8,007 nt of DNA from Chitinophagaceae bacterium (GCA_947452875.1 CANGEZ010000084.1:1-8007), one strand, 5' to 3'. Positions 1 through 7,191 are shown, numbered from the stretch's first letter. The notes: a model not told the origin generated them from the sequence alone. Program-made: numbers and translations.

Positions 1-1
1 G

Positions 2-253
2 AGCAAGAAAAAAGATGGCAAGCCACTCAGCATCGATTTACTTAGAGATTATTACAAAGAATTAAGCAACGTTAATTTAAAAGAAAGAATTCAATTATAT
101 AACCTACTCGAAGACCGAGCAGATGTTATTGTTCCGGCATTGCAGGTATATGTAAATGCCATGAGATGGGCTAATGCCGAAGAAATTTATGTCCCCAAGA
201 TTGGTTTGGCTGATGGATTGATACATCATTTGTGGGAGGATTTGAAAAAATAG
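2..253 (+). CDS. Ppx/GppA-family exopolyphosphatase, C-terminal fragment (5' end outside window)
   Basis: This reading frame is open from the left edge to a TAG at 251-253 and gives 83 residues. The stretch DRADVIVPALQVYVNAMRWA followed by EEIYVPKIGLADGLIHHLW matches the end of the Bacteroidota Ppx/GppA phosphatase fold, where the conserved RAD and GLADG motifs lie in the second actin-like lobe. Family members hydrolyse the terminal phosphate of polyphosphate, or the 5'-phosphate of pppGpp, in the cytoplasm. The fragment cannot tell these activities apart, and the N-terminal ATPase-like phosphate-binding motifs are not visible. The visible part is intact, without frameshifts. It is followed directly by a hairpin that probably ends its transcript. 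The family call is confident; the substrate is not. Confidence 0.85.
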   Translation, partial: SKKKDGKPLSIDLLRDYYKELSNVNLKERIQLYNLLEDRADVIVPALQVYVNAMRWANAEEIYVPKIGLADGLIHHLWEDLKK

Positions 254-271
254 GTTTGAATCGTTCAATAT

Positions 272-313
272 GTTCAATAAGTTCAAAACGTCAACCTTTT
301 GAACTTATTGAAC
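272..313 (+). terminator. Hairpin of phased GTTCAA words after the ppx-like gene
   Basis: A perfect 17-bp inverted repeat (272-288 against 297-313) encloses an 8-nt loop, starting 18 nt after the stop codon. The left arm sits in a 9-nt phased series of GTTCAA words at 263, 272 and 281. The right arm mirrors this with TTGAAC/TTGAAA words at 299, 308 and 316. There is no uninterrupted T-run after the stem, so it is not a textbook Rho-independent terminator. It could stop transcripts or stabilise the mRNA 3' end. The structure is seen directly; the role is inferred. Confidence 0.5.
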
Positions 314-329
314 CTTTGAAACACAGAAC

Positions 330-361
330 TTTCCAAAAAAGCAAATAACTTCTTACATTTA
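330..361 (+). promoter_or_regulatory. Candidate panB promoter (weak match)
   Basis: TACATTTA at 354-361 differs by one base from the Bacteroidota -7 element TAnnTTTG. A TTTC at 330-333 lies 20 nt upstream, close to the usual -33 spacing. Transcription would begin near 368 and leave a leader of about 80 nt before the ATG at 449. A rival is TTTG at 385-388 with TATCCTTTA near 410-418, which would give a shorter leader. Neither match is decisive. Confidence 0.25.
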
Positions 362-448
362 CACCCTCAAGCGATTTCCACGGATTTGTTTTATTCTAAT
401 GCAGAGCCTTATCCTTTATTCGCAAATCCATTTCAATTTTATTTTATT

Positions 449-1264
449 ATGTCTGTTCAAAAAGAAGTAAAGAAAATTACTACACATACCCTTCAGGTCA
501 TGAAGGATAGTGGCGAGAAAATCTCAATGATAACGGCCTATGATTTTTCATTTGCCAAATTGTTTGACGAGGCTGCAATTGATATCATATTGGTTGGCGA
601 TAGTGCGAGTAATGTAATGGCTGGCCATGAAACCACATTGCCGATTACCCTCGACCAAATGATTTATCATGCACAGAGCGTGGTTCGAGGCATAAAAAGA
701 TGCCTAGTTGTTGTAGACATGCCTTTTGGTTCATATCAAGGAAATTCAAAAGAAGCGTTGAATTCTGCCATCAGAATCATGAAAGAAACCGGAGGTCATT
801 CTGTAAAATTGGAAGGCGGCGAAGAGGTAGTTGAATCCGTAAAAAGAATCGTAAGCACGGGCATTCCGGTAATGGGACATTTAGGCTTAACACCTCAAAG
901 CATATACAAATTCGGGACTTACACAGTGAGAGCCAAGGAAGAAGCTGAGGCTATGAAATTGAGAAAAGATGCACTCTTGTTACAAGAAGCTGGTTGTTTT
1001 GCCATCGTGCTTGAAAAAATCCCTGCAGCATTGGCAAAAGAAGTATCAGAAAGTATACACATCCCTACTATTGGGATTGGTGCAGGTGGCGCCTGCGATG
1101 GACAAGTATTGGTTATGCATGATATGCTCGGCATTAACACTGAATTTAAACCAAGATTTCTTAGGAAATATCTAAATCTCCATGAGCAAATTAATACTGC
1201 CGTGAAGCAATACATTACCGACGTTAAGTCCGGAGATTTTCCAAATGAGAAGGAGCAATATTGA
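449..1264 (+). CDS. panB: 3-methyl-2-oxobutanoate hydroxymethyltransferase (ketopantoate hydroxymethyltransferase)
   Basis: PanB transfers a hydroxymethyl group from 5,10-methylene-tetrahydrofolate to 2-oxoisovalerate, giving ketopantoate, the first committed step to pantothenate and CoA; it acts in the cytoplasm as a (beta/alpha)8 barrel. The 271-residue product has the normal family length (E. coli about 264). Visible motifs are ITAYDFSFAKLFD near residue 29, VGDSASNVM (Mg2+ ligand Asp51), VVVDMPFGSYQ (Asp90), VKLEGGEE (Glu122), MGHLGLTPQS (142-151), VLEKIPA (catalytic Glu189) and GIGAGGACDGQVLVMHDMLG (209-228). Ligands are assigned by alignment from memory with E. coli Asp45, Asp84, Glu114 and Glu181. 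The frame is open upstream to a TTG at 386, but those 21 residues match no family feature, so the ATG at 449 is preferred. The leader is AT-rich without a Shine-Dalgarno sequence. No panC or panD is beside it. Confidence 0.96.
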   Translation: MSVQKEVKKITTHTLQVMKDSGEKISMITAYDFSFAKLFDEAAIDIILVGDSASNVMAGHETTLPITLDQMIYHAQSVVRGIKRCLVVVDMPFGSYQGNSKEALNSAIRIMKETGGHSVKLEGGEEVVESVKRIVSTGIPVMGHLGLTPQSIYKFGTYTVRAKEEAEAMKLRKDALLLQEAGCFAIVLEKIPAALAKEVSESIHIPTIGIGAGGACDGQVLVMHDMLGINTEFKPRFLRKYLNLHEQINTAVKQYITDVKSGDFPNEKEQY

Positions 1265-1265
1265 G

Positions 1266-1337
1266 AAAAATTTAAAAGTCAAAATTCAAAAATCAAAATT
1301 GATAACTTCTTTTTTTACTTTTTACTTTTAAATTTTT
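1266..1337. repeat. AT-rich inverted repeat after panB
   Basis: Perfect 14-bp arms at 1266-1279 and 1324-1337 flank a 44-nt centre; the left arm begins 2 nt after the panB stop. Both sides resemble a low-complexity word family built from ACTTTT and AATTTT. Positions 1324-1342 match 4928-4946 at 17 of 19 bases, so this is probably a dispersed spacer sequence. It may serve as the panB 3' end signal. At this base composition some matching is expected by chance. Confidence 0.4.
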
Positions 1338-1390
1338 AATTTGAACTCCGATTAATATCTCAATTTGATTACCTTCAAATCTTATGACAT

Positions 1391-1424
1391 TTTCACAAAT
1401 TGCCTCCATAAGTTTGTACCTTTG
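1391..1424 (+). promoter_or_regulatory. Bacteroidota-type promoter of the aldehyde dehydrogenase gene
   Basis: TACCTTTG at 1417-1424 fits the Bacteroidota -7 consensus TAnnTTTG at every fixed base. A weaker TTTC at 1391-1394 lies 22 nt upstream as a possible -33 element. Transcription would start near 1430 and give a leader of about 18 nt before the ATG at 1448. This suggests the gene is transcribed separately from panB. Confidence 0.6.
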
Positions 1425-1447
1425 TGACTAAATAAAAATCTACACAA

Positions 1448-2971
1448 ATGGACTTTCTTAAAACATTACAGATACAAGGAAACAATCCCGGTGTATCAAC
1501 AGGATCCACATGGATTAAAACCAAAGCAGCAGTAATTGAATCTTATTCTCCAGTTGATGGAAAATTGATTGGCTCCGTTATTGCTGCCGACGAAAAATCT
1601 TATCAAACTGTTGTAACCACAGCTCAAAAAGCATTCGAAGAATGGCGCACCTGGCCGGCTCCTAAAAGAGGGGAAATCGTAAGACAAATTGGTGAAGAAC
1701 TCAGAAAATATAAAATGCCATTAGGTAAATTGGTTAGTTATGAAATGGGCAAAAGCTTACAAGAAGGCCTAGGTGAAGTACAAGAAATGATTGACATATG
1801 TGATTTCGCAGTTGGATTATCACGTCAGTTACATGGATTAACCATGCATAGTGAAAGACCCGGACACAGAATGTACGAACAATATCATCCTTTGGGAATC
1901 GTAGGCATAATATCTGCTTTCAACTTCCCAGTAGCCGTATGGAGTTGGAATACAATGTTAGCATGGGTTTGCGGAGATGTTTGCATTTGGAAACCCAGCG
2001 AAAAAACGCCATTATGCGGTATAGCTTGTCAAAAAATCATTCAAACTGTATTTAAGAAAAATAATGTTCCTGAAGGCGTAAGCTGCTTGGTTAGCGGTGG
2101 TAGAGAAGTTGGCGAATGGATGAGTAATGATACAAGAGTGCCATTGGTGTCTGCAACAGGTAGTACCAGAATGGGTAAAGCGGTAGCCGCTGCTGTAGGT
2201 CAACGATTAGGAAGAAGCTTATTAGAACTAGGTGGTAACAACGCCATCATCATATCAAAAGAAGCAGATTTGAATATAGCTATGATTGCTGCAACTTTTG
2301 GTGCAGTAGGTACAGCCGGTCAAAGATGCACAACTACAAGAAGACTCATCATTCATGAAAAAATATACAATAAGTTTAAAGACAAATTAGCACACGCTTA
2401 CAAACAATTAAAAATTGGCAATCCATTGAATGAAAAAAATCATGTGGGACCATTGATTGATAAAGATGCTGTGGACATGTACCTTGCTGCTATCGAAAAG
2501 TGCAAAGCTGAAGGCGGTAAATTCCTTGTTGAAGGCGGTGTTCTCAAAGGCAAAGGATACGAAAGTGGTTGTTATGTGAAGCCTTGTATTGCTGAAGCAA
2601 AAAACAGTTTCGAAATCGTACAGCACGAAACCTTTGCTCCGATATTATATATCATGAAATACAAAACCATGAATGAAGCCATTGCATTACAAAATGGTGT
2701 ACCTCAAGGGCTCTCCTCTTCTATCATTACTACAAATCTTCTTGAAGCCGAGAAATTCCTTTCTCAATCAGGAAGCGATTGTGGCATAGCTAATGTAAAC
2801 ATAGGGACATCAGGTGCTGAAATCGGTGGTGCTTTTGGCGGCGAAAAAGAAACCGGCGGTGGCAGAGAAAGCGGAAGTGATGCATGGAAAGTATACATGA
2901 GACGTCAAACAAATACCATTAATTATACAGACAAATTACCATTAGCACAAGGCATTAAATTTGATTTGTAA
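1448..2971 (+). CDS. ALDH7/antiquitin-type aldehyde dehydrogenase (probable alpha-aminoadipic semialdehyde / piperideine-6-carboxylate dehydrogenase)
   Basis: This 507-residue NAD(P)-dependent aldehyde dehydrogenase belongs to the ALDH7 (antiquitin) group, whose members oxidise alpha-aminoadipic semialdehyde, in equilibrium with piperideine-6-carboxylate, to alpha-aminoadipate in lysine breakdown; bacterial counterparts are called pcd or amaB. The ALDH catalytic set is complete: Asn159 in FNFPVAVWSWN, the cofactor-binding WKPSEKTPLC, general base Glu260 in LLELGGNN and nucleophile Cys294 in GTAGQRCTTTRRL, with the usual 34-residue Glu-to-Cys spacing. The C-terminal GTSGAEIGGAFGGEKETGGG, then SDAWKVYMRRQTNTINY and LPLAQGIKF, closely follows human ALDH7A1. 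The product should be cytoplasmic; no signal peptide is seen. No other lysine-catabolism gene is in the window, so the substrate rests on family resemblance. The ATG at 1448 sits just after a good promoter, with A-rich sequence before it. Confidence 0.93.
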   Translation: MDFLKTLQIQGNNPGVSTGSTWIKTKAAVIESYSPVDGKLIGSVIAADEKSYQTVVTTAQKAFEEWRTWPAPKRGEIVRQIGEELRKYKMPLGKLVSYEMGKSLQEGLGEVQEMIDICDFAVGLSRQLHGLTMHSERPGHRMYEQYHPLGIVGIISAFNFPVAVWSWNTMLAWVCGDVCIWKPSEKTPLCGIACQKIIQTVFKKNNVPEGVSCLVSGGREVGEWMSNDTRVPLVSATGSTRMGKAVAAAVGQRLGRSLLELGGNNAIIISKEADLNIAMIAATFGAVGTAGQRCTTTRRLIIHEKIYNKFKDKLAHAYKQLKIGNPLNEKNHVGPLIDKDAVDMYLAAIEKCKAEGGKFLVEGGVLKGKGYESGCYVKPCIAEAKNSFEIVQHETFAPILYIMKYKTMNEAIALQNGVPQGLSSSIITTNLLEAEKFLSQSGSDCGIANVNIGTSGAEIGGAFGGEKETGGGRESGSDAWKVYMRRQTNTINYTDKLPLAQGIKFDL

Positions 2972-2980
2972 AAATTTCCC

Positions 2981-3025
2981 AAATTATCTGATTTGCTTTT
3001 AAAACTCTATTCAAACAGATAATTT
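2981..3025. repeat. Inverted repeat between the aldehyde dehydrogenase and S8 protease genes
   Basis: Arms 2981-2995 and 3012-3025 are complementary over 14 pairs with one bulged A, and leave a 16-nt loop. The core AAATTATCTG/CAGATAATTT is perfect. It begins 9 nt after the dehydrogenase stop and ends 23 nt before the protease ATG. It could be the end signal of the upstream transcript or a control site in the protease leader. No T-run follows and no convincing TAnnTTTG box was found in this spacer, so the protease may be partly read from upstream. Confidence 0.4.
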
Positions 3026-3048
3026 CACTGACTAAAAAAAACAAAAAA

Positions 3049-4716
3049 ATGATAAAAACTTACGCATTGATTGCATCCGGCCTATTACTTGGTACGGCTT
3101 CTTTCTCACAGAATTCAGAAGGTGCTGAAAAAAAAGCTCCCAATAATTGGCACCAGTTAGATAAAACCGAAACTGGTTTCAATGGTATAAGCCTAAATAA
3201 AGCTTATGACTTTTTGAAATCAAAGAATTTAAAAAGCAAAAAAGTAGTAGTTGCTGTAATTGACAGCGGTATTGATACATTGCATGAAGATTTGAAATCA
3301 GTACTTTGGACCAACCCTAAAGAAATTCCAGGAAATGGCAAAGATGACGACAAAAACGGCTACATTGACGATGTTCACGGATGGAATTTCATTGGTGGTA
3401 AAGATGGCAAAAACGTTAAAGAAGACAGCGATGAAGGTGCCCGCGTTTACCACAAATTGAAAAGCAGATGGGAAGGCAAAGAAGTAAATGTAGATTCGCT
3501 ATCTCCTGCCGACAAAAAATCTTATGCTATGTATCAAAAAGCAAAAGAAAAAGTTGTTGGCGAAGTCAATGAATCTGAAATTGGATATTTGAAAATGCTC
3601 TATCCTAAATTTCTTGCAGGAGATTCTGTGTTAAGAAAAGAATTAGGTAAAGATGAATACAATGGCGAAGATTTAAAAACAAACAATACCACAGATGCCA
3701 ATGGGAAAATGGCCAAAGGTTTGATTTTAAATATCAGCAAAGCCAACAACAGTTATGAAATCACCAATACCCAGCTGCTCGATGAAATTGGTGGCCAATT
3801 GAGAAAAGCAGAAGCAGCCACAGTGGCACCAAAAGCATACAGAGCTGATATAGTTAAAGATGATGAATCAAACTTAAACGACAGAAATTATGGCAATAAT
3901 GATATCATGGCCTCTACTCCGTTCCATGGTACTCACTGTTCAGGAATCATAGGTGCCGCCAGAAACAATGAGAAAGGTATTGATGGCATTGCAGATAATG
4001 TGAGCATTATGATGTTGCGTGCAGTACCTGATGGCGATGAACACGATAAAGACATTGCCAATGCGATTCGTTATGCTGTTGACAATGGTGCGAAAATCAT
4101 TAGCATGAGTTTTGGTAAAAGTTTTTCTCCTGAAAAAAAATGGGTTGACGAAGCTTTCAAATATGCTGAAAAAAAAGGAGTATTATTAGTTCATGCTGCA
4201 GGAAACGATTCTAAAAACATTGATACAGCTGATAATTTCCCTAACCCGATTTTTGAAGACGGTTCTGGAAAAGCAGGCAATGTCATTACAGTTGGAGCTA
4301 GTGGTGATGAAAAAAATGGTGGATTAACGGCTTCATTCAGCAATTATGGTAAACAAGAAGTTGATGTGTTCGCTCCTGGTGTAAGCATTTACTCTACTAT
4401 ACCCGGTGGGAACACTTATGGGAATGCAAGTGGAACTAGTATGGCTTGCCCGGTTGTAGCAGGTATTGCTGCACTGACTTTGGAATACTACCCTACTTTA
4501 ACTGCAAAGCAATTAAAAGATATCATTGAAAAATCTGCAGTAGTTTGTAAAGACGAAGTAAAAGTACCTGGCACAGATGATAAGAAGATGTTGAATGAAT
4601 TGTCTAGAACTGGTGCCTTTGCAAATGCCTTTGAAGCGGTTAAAATGGCTGACTCAGTAAATGCAGCCAACAAAGTGAAAACTACCAAACCAGTAGTTAA
4701 GAAAGCAACAAAATAA
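3049..4716 (+). CDS. Secreted subtilisin-like S8 family serine protease with a large insert
   Basis: The 555-residue product begins with a Sec signal peptide (K3, a hydrophobic core at about 5-18, likely cleavage near S20/Q21; no lipobox Cys), so it should act outside the inner membrane. The catalytic set is complete: Asp72 in VVVAVIDSGID, His293 in PFHGTHCSGIIGA, oxyanion Asn386 in LLVHAAGND and Ser464 in NASGTSMACPVVAGIAALTL. Asp and His are 221 residues apart, against about 32 in subtilisin. After a possible cation-binding DDDKNGYIDDVHGWNF (99-114), the charged, probably helical stretch at about 125-285 is an insertion. I recall similar inserted S8 proteases in other Bacteroidota, but substrates are unknown to me. 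The protein ends in a Lys-rich tail (VKTTKPVVKKATK) without a type IX secretion C-terminal domain, so periplasmic residence is likeliest. The ATG follows an A-rich leader, and a strong terminator follows the gene. Confidence 0.93.
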   Translation: MIKTYALIASGLLLGTASFSQNSEGAEKKAPNNWHQLDKTETGFNGISLNKAYDFLKSKNLKSKKVVVAVIDSGIDTLHEDLKSVLWTNPKEIPGNGKDDDKNGYIDDVHGWNFIGGKDGKNVKEDSDEGARVYHKLKSRWEGKEVNVDSLSPADKKSYAMYQKAKEKVVGEVNESEIGYLKMLYPKFLAGDSVLRKELGKDEYNGEDLKTNNTTDANGKMAKGLILNISKANNSYEITNTQLLDEIGGQLRKAEAATVAPKAYRADIVKDDESNLNDRNYGNNDIMASTPFHGTHCSGIIGAARNNEKGIDGIADNVSIMMLRAVPDGDEHDKDIANAIRYAVDNGAKIISMSFGKSFSPEKKWVDEAFKYAEKKGVLLVHAAGNDSKNIDTADNFPNPIFEDGSGKAGNVITVGASGDEKNGGLTASFSNYGKQEVDVFAPGVSIYSTIPGGNTYGNASGTSMACPVVAGIAALTLEYYPTLTAKQLKDIIEKSAVVCKDEVKVPGTDDKKMLNELSRTGAFANAFEAVKMADSVNAANKVKTTKPVVKKATK

Positions 4717-4742
4717 AATTAAAACACTAATTTATAGAAATG

Positions 4743-4769
4743 AAAAGCGCCTTAAACGGCGCTTTTTTT
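4743..4769 (+). terminator. Rho-independent terminator of the S8 protease gene
   Basis: AAAAGCGCC (4743-4751) pairs with GGCGCTTTT (4758-4766) around the loop TTAAAC, and a run of seven T ends at 4769. It lies 26 nt after the protease stop. The A-run on the left arm would also give a T-run on the other strand, so it could act in both directions between these convergent genes. Confidence 0.88.
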
Positions 4770-4796
4770 ATGGAGTTTCAACCCCGAATTATTTTA

Positions 4797-4924
4797 TTTG
4801 CCACGAAGGCTCGAAGGCACAAAGGATCACGAAGGTTTTTGATTTGAATAACCACGAATTCACGAATTATTATTTTTTGCCACGAAGGCTCGAAGTCACA
4901 AAGAATCACGAAGGTTTTTGATTT
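4797..4924. repeat. Two 49-nt direct repeats of CACGAAGG words
   Basis: Copies at 4797-4845 and 4876-4924 differ at two positions and have a 79-nt period. Each carries octamer-like words (CACGAAGG, CTCGAAGG, CACAAAG) and ends in GGTTTTTGATTT. Between them lies a perfect tandem of CACGAATT (4853-4868). The preceding CGAATTATT is also shared, so the real unit is longer than 49 nt. No reading frame or terminal inverted repeat of a transposable element is present. I recall this word family as widespread in Bacteroidota spacers; its function is unknown to me. Confidence 0.8.
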
Positions 4925-4971
4925 TTTACTTTTGAATTTTGAATTTATTATAACCGCGAATTAACAATACT

Positions 4972-5009
4972 CACTTAGTGTTACTTTGTGCCTTAGTGTA
5001 TTTGTGGCA
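4972..5009. repeat. Diverged inverted copy of the CACGAAGG-type repeat
   Basis: Read on the minus strand from 5009, this begins GCCACAAATACACTAAGGCA and aligns with the direct copies starting at 4800, sharing roughly 26 of 37 positions, including an identical AAGGCACAAAG core with the copy at 4800. The cluster therefore has two forward units and one reverse unit. The stretch 4925-4971 between them holds only AT-rich sequence resembling 1324-1342. Confidence 0.55.
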
Positions 5010-5033
5010 TCAACAACAAACACCAAACATCTT

Positions 5034-5054
5034 CCCCCTTCGGGATTTAGGGGG
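5034..5054. repeat. CCCCCT/AGGGGG hairpin next to the S41 protease stop
   Basis: CCCCCT (5034-5039) pairs with AGGGGG (5049-5054) around a 9-nt loop TCGGGATTT. It ends one base before the stop codon of the minus-strand protease. It looks like the GGGGGATTTAGGGGG-type element I recall as common in Bacteroidota spacers. It could end the protease transcript, though the T-run after it on the minus strand is poor. Confidence 0.5.
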
Positions 5055-5055
5055 C

Positions 5056-7191
5056 TTACTTATTCTTCGCCATATTCTCCAATGCAATCAACTTATCCAA
5101 TGCTTTTACTGATTCATCAATATAAACATCAGTATTTCTGAATTTAATCCATTGCTTGTTCTTTTCAATTTTATCCTCAGCACTGTTGATGGCGAAGGTA
5201 TCAGCTGAAAGGTTTTTAAAATCCATAGGAGTAGCCAATTTATTTAAATCGTCGAGGTTTTTAACCACATCCTTTAATTGCTTTTGCTCTTGCTTGTACT
5301 TGGTAATGTTTAAAGAATATTCTCTATCATTATACTTCTCCAACCAAAGCACATTATTTTTAATACTGTTGAAAGTTGTATTCTTAATCACCTCTTCACT
5401 CACCATTGTTGCAGCCTGTTCTACATCGCTACTTTTTATCCATTTTTGATAATCTGCATGAGGGATTTCATCCCATTTCAAAGCACTTGGATTGTCTTTT
5501 TCTCTGAATTTTAAGTAATCAAAACGATCAGGCAAAACAACATCCGGAACCACACCTCTCAATTGAGTCGCGCCTCCGTTTATTCTGTAGAATTTCTGTA
5601 AAGTCAACTTCACAGAACCCATGTCATCAACCTTGCTACTGGTTATTCCTAGTTCATTATCTGGGTTCAAAGAGATGTTACGTTGAACGGTTCCTTTTCC
5701 ATAAGTAGAAGAGGCACCAATTATAAGACCTCTTTTATAATCCTGAATAGCTGCTGCAAAAATTTCTGAAGCAGAAGCACTTGTGCCATCAACCATTACC
5801 GCCAATGGACCACTATATTGTATTTTACTGTCTCTGTCTTTTAAAATATTAGCCTTCTCATCTCTGCCCTTTACCTGACATATAGGACCATCGTTTATAA
5901 ACAATCCAGCCATTTGAACCACATCATACAAAGAACCACCACCATTATTTCTTAAATCAAGAATAATTCCATCTACATTTTCAGCTTTTAGTTTTTCCAC
6001 TTCTTTTGCTACATCAGCTGCACAACGCGCGCCATTAGGTCTTTCAAAATCAGCATAAAATTCTGGAAGGTAGATGTAACCAATTTTATTATTGCCATTG
6101 ATAATGGCTGATTTAGCAAACGTATCTTCTAATTTGATATCATCTCTCATTAAAGCAATGACCTTAAGTGTGCCATCAGGTTTTTTGACAGTCAATCTTA
6201 CTTCAGATCCTTTTTCTGCGCCTCTAATCAGCTTTACAGCATCAATAACAGCATATCCAGTTACATCTACTGGTTCTTGGTTTCCTTGGGCAACTTTAAT
6301 AATTTCATCGTTTTCTTTCAGTTCACCACTTTTCCATGCCGGACCGCCACTAACTAGGCTAGAAATTTTTATTTTACCATCTTCATCTTTCAACTGAGCG
6401 CCAATTCCAAAAAACCTACCGCTCATGGATTCGTTAAATGATCGTAAATCTATAGGAGGAAAATACGTGGTGTGAGGATCCATTAAACCTGTGATAGCAT
6501 TAACGAAAACACTGAAATTATTCTCTTCGTTCTCTCTATTTTTCTTTGTAGAAAAATAACGATCCATCTGCTTTTTAACTTGCTCTCTAGCTTCTCTTTC
6601 AAGTGTAGAATCAGCTTTTATCACAAAATCTTTTTTGTCTTTATTTTTCTCTCTGTCTTCTTGCATATCTACAAACTTGCCCAATACGGCATACTTTAAT
6701 CTTCTTCTCCATAAATCAAATCTTTCTGATTCATTTTTGGGATAATTTAATTTATCTCCATCAAGTTGCACTTTTTCATCTGTTGTAAAATCCATTGGTT
6801 TTATTAAAACCTGTTGCGGAATCAAAGCAACTTCATTCATTCTTTTTAGGTAAACATCACTGATGTCGTAAAAAGATTCCAGCGGCATGCCATGAATTTC
6901 ATCATCCAAAACGTGTTGATATTTTTTAAATTTATCAATATCCGGTTTTAGAAAAACGGTTTTTTCATCGTCAAGTTCTTTTAAAAAACTTTTCAAAAGC
7001 TCTTCACTGAAGTTATCGTCGATTTTCTTTGGGCTGAAATGTCCTTGCTCAAGTAACATGCTCACATTTTTTAGAATTCTTGCATGTCTAGCTTTGGGAT
7101 CATCATTATCACTACGTCCTTGGGACTGATAGGTAAAAAACAAGCCTAAAAAGGTTAGCACGATTACGACTGGAATAAATTTTTTACTCAT
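5056..7191 (-). CDS. S41 family carboxy-terminal (tail-specific) processing protease with PDZ domain
   Basis: The 711-residue product resembles E. coli Prc/Tsp, which trims or degrades periplasmic proteins from the C-terminus. An uncleaved signal or membrane anchor at 5-21 (FIPVVIVLTFLGLFFTY) puts the body in the periplasm. Next come a helical N-terminal region (about 30-245), a PDZ domain (about 258-345, GRFFGIGAQL to TVKKPDG) and the S41 core (about 365-555): GYIYLPEFY, DLRNNGGGS, then TSASASEIFAAAIQDY with nucleophile Ser473 and STYGKGTVQ with general base Lys499. The C-terminal region is charged and helical (about 595-711). The frame stays open upstream to 7467, but that part is a translation of the tRNA-His gene and its leader. 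The start is either ATG 7191 (MSKKFIPVV) or ATG 7215, eight residues longer; 7191 is preferred because it leaves a normal short anchor. No Shine-Dalgarno sequence is seen. Confidence 0.94.
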   Translation of the reverse strand: MSKKFIPVVIVLTFLGLFFTYQSQGRSDNDDPKARHARILKNVSMLLEQGHFSPKKIDDNFSEELLKSFLKELDDEKTVFLKPDIDKFKKYQHVLDDEIHGMPLESFYDISDVYLKRMNEVALIPQQVLIKPMDFTTDEKVQLDGDKLNYPKNESERFDLWRRRLKYAVLGKFVDMQEDREKNKDKKDFVIKADSTLEREAREQVKKQMDRYFSTKKNRENEENNFSVFVNAITGLMDPHTTYFPPIDLRSFNESMSGRFFGIGAQLKDEDGKIKISSLVSGGPAWKSGELKENDEIIKVAQGNQEPVDVTGYAVIDAVKLIRGAEKGSEVRLTVKKPDGTLKVIALMRDDIKLEDTFAKSAIINGNNKIGYIYLPEFYADFERPNGARCAADVAKEVEKLKAENVDGIILDLRNNGGGSLYDVVQMAGLFINDGPICQVKGRDEKANILKDRDSKIQYSGPLAVMVDGTSASASEIFAAAIQDYKRGLIIGASSTYGKGTVQRNISLNPDNELGITSSKVDDMGSVKLTLQKFYRINGGATQLRGVVPDVVLPDRFDYLKFREKDNPSALKWDEIPHADYQKWIKSSDVEQAATMVSEEVIKNTTFNSIKNNVLWLEKYNDREYSLNITKYKQEQKQLKDVVKNLDDLNKLATPMDFKNLSADTFAINSAEDKIEKNKQWIKFRNTDVYIDESVKALDKLIALENMAKNK

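Noticed and set aside
104..286. Minus-strand 60-residue frame near the left edge
   Set aside because: It overlaps the clear C-terminus of the Ppx/GppA gene on the other strand and has no family features.
386..448. Upstream TTG start for panB adding 21 residues
   Set aside because: The extension has no PanB similarity and the ATG at 449 gives the usual length of 271 residues.
919..1215. Antisense frame within panB, and similar antisense frames inside the dehydrogenase and protease genes
   Set aside because: They lie wholly inside well-supported genes, have no recognisable domains and show composition expected of shadow frames.
4797..5009. CRISPR-like array
   Set aside because: Only two close copies plus one reverse copy, low-complexity word structure, no uniform spacers and no cas genes nearby.
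4797..5054. Insertion sequence or miniature transposon
   Set aside because: No transposase frame, and no convincing terminal inverted repeats with flanking target duplication could be found by eye.
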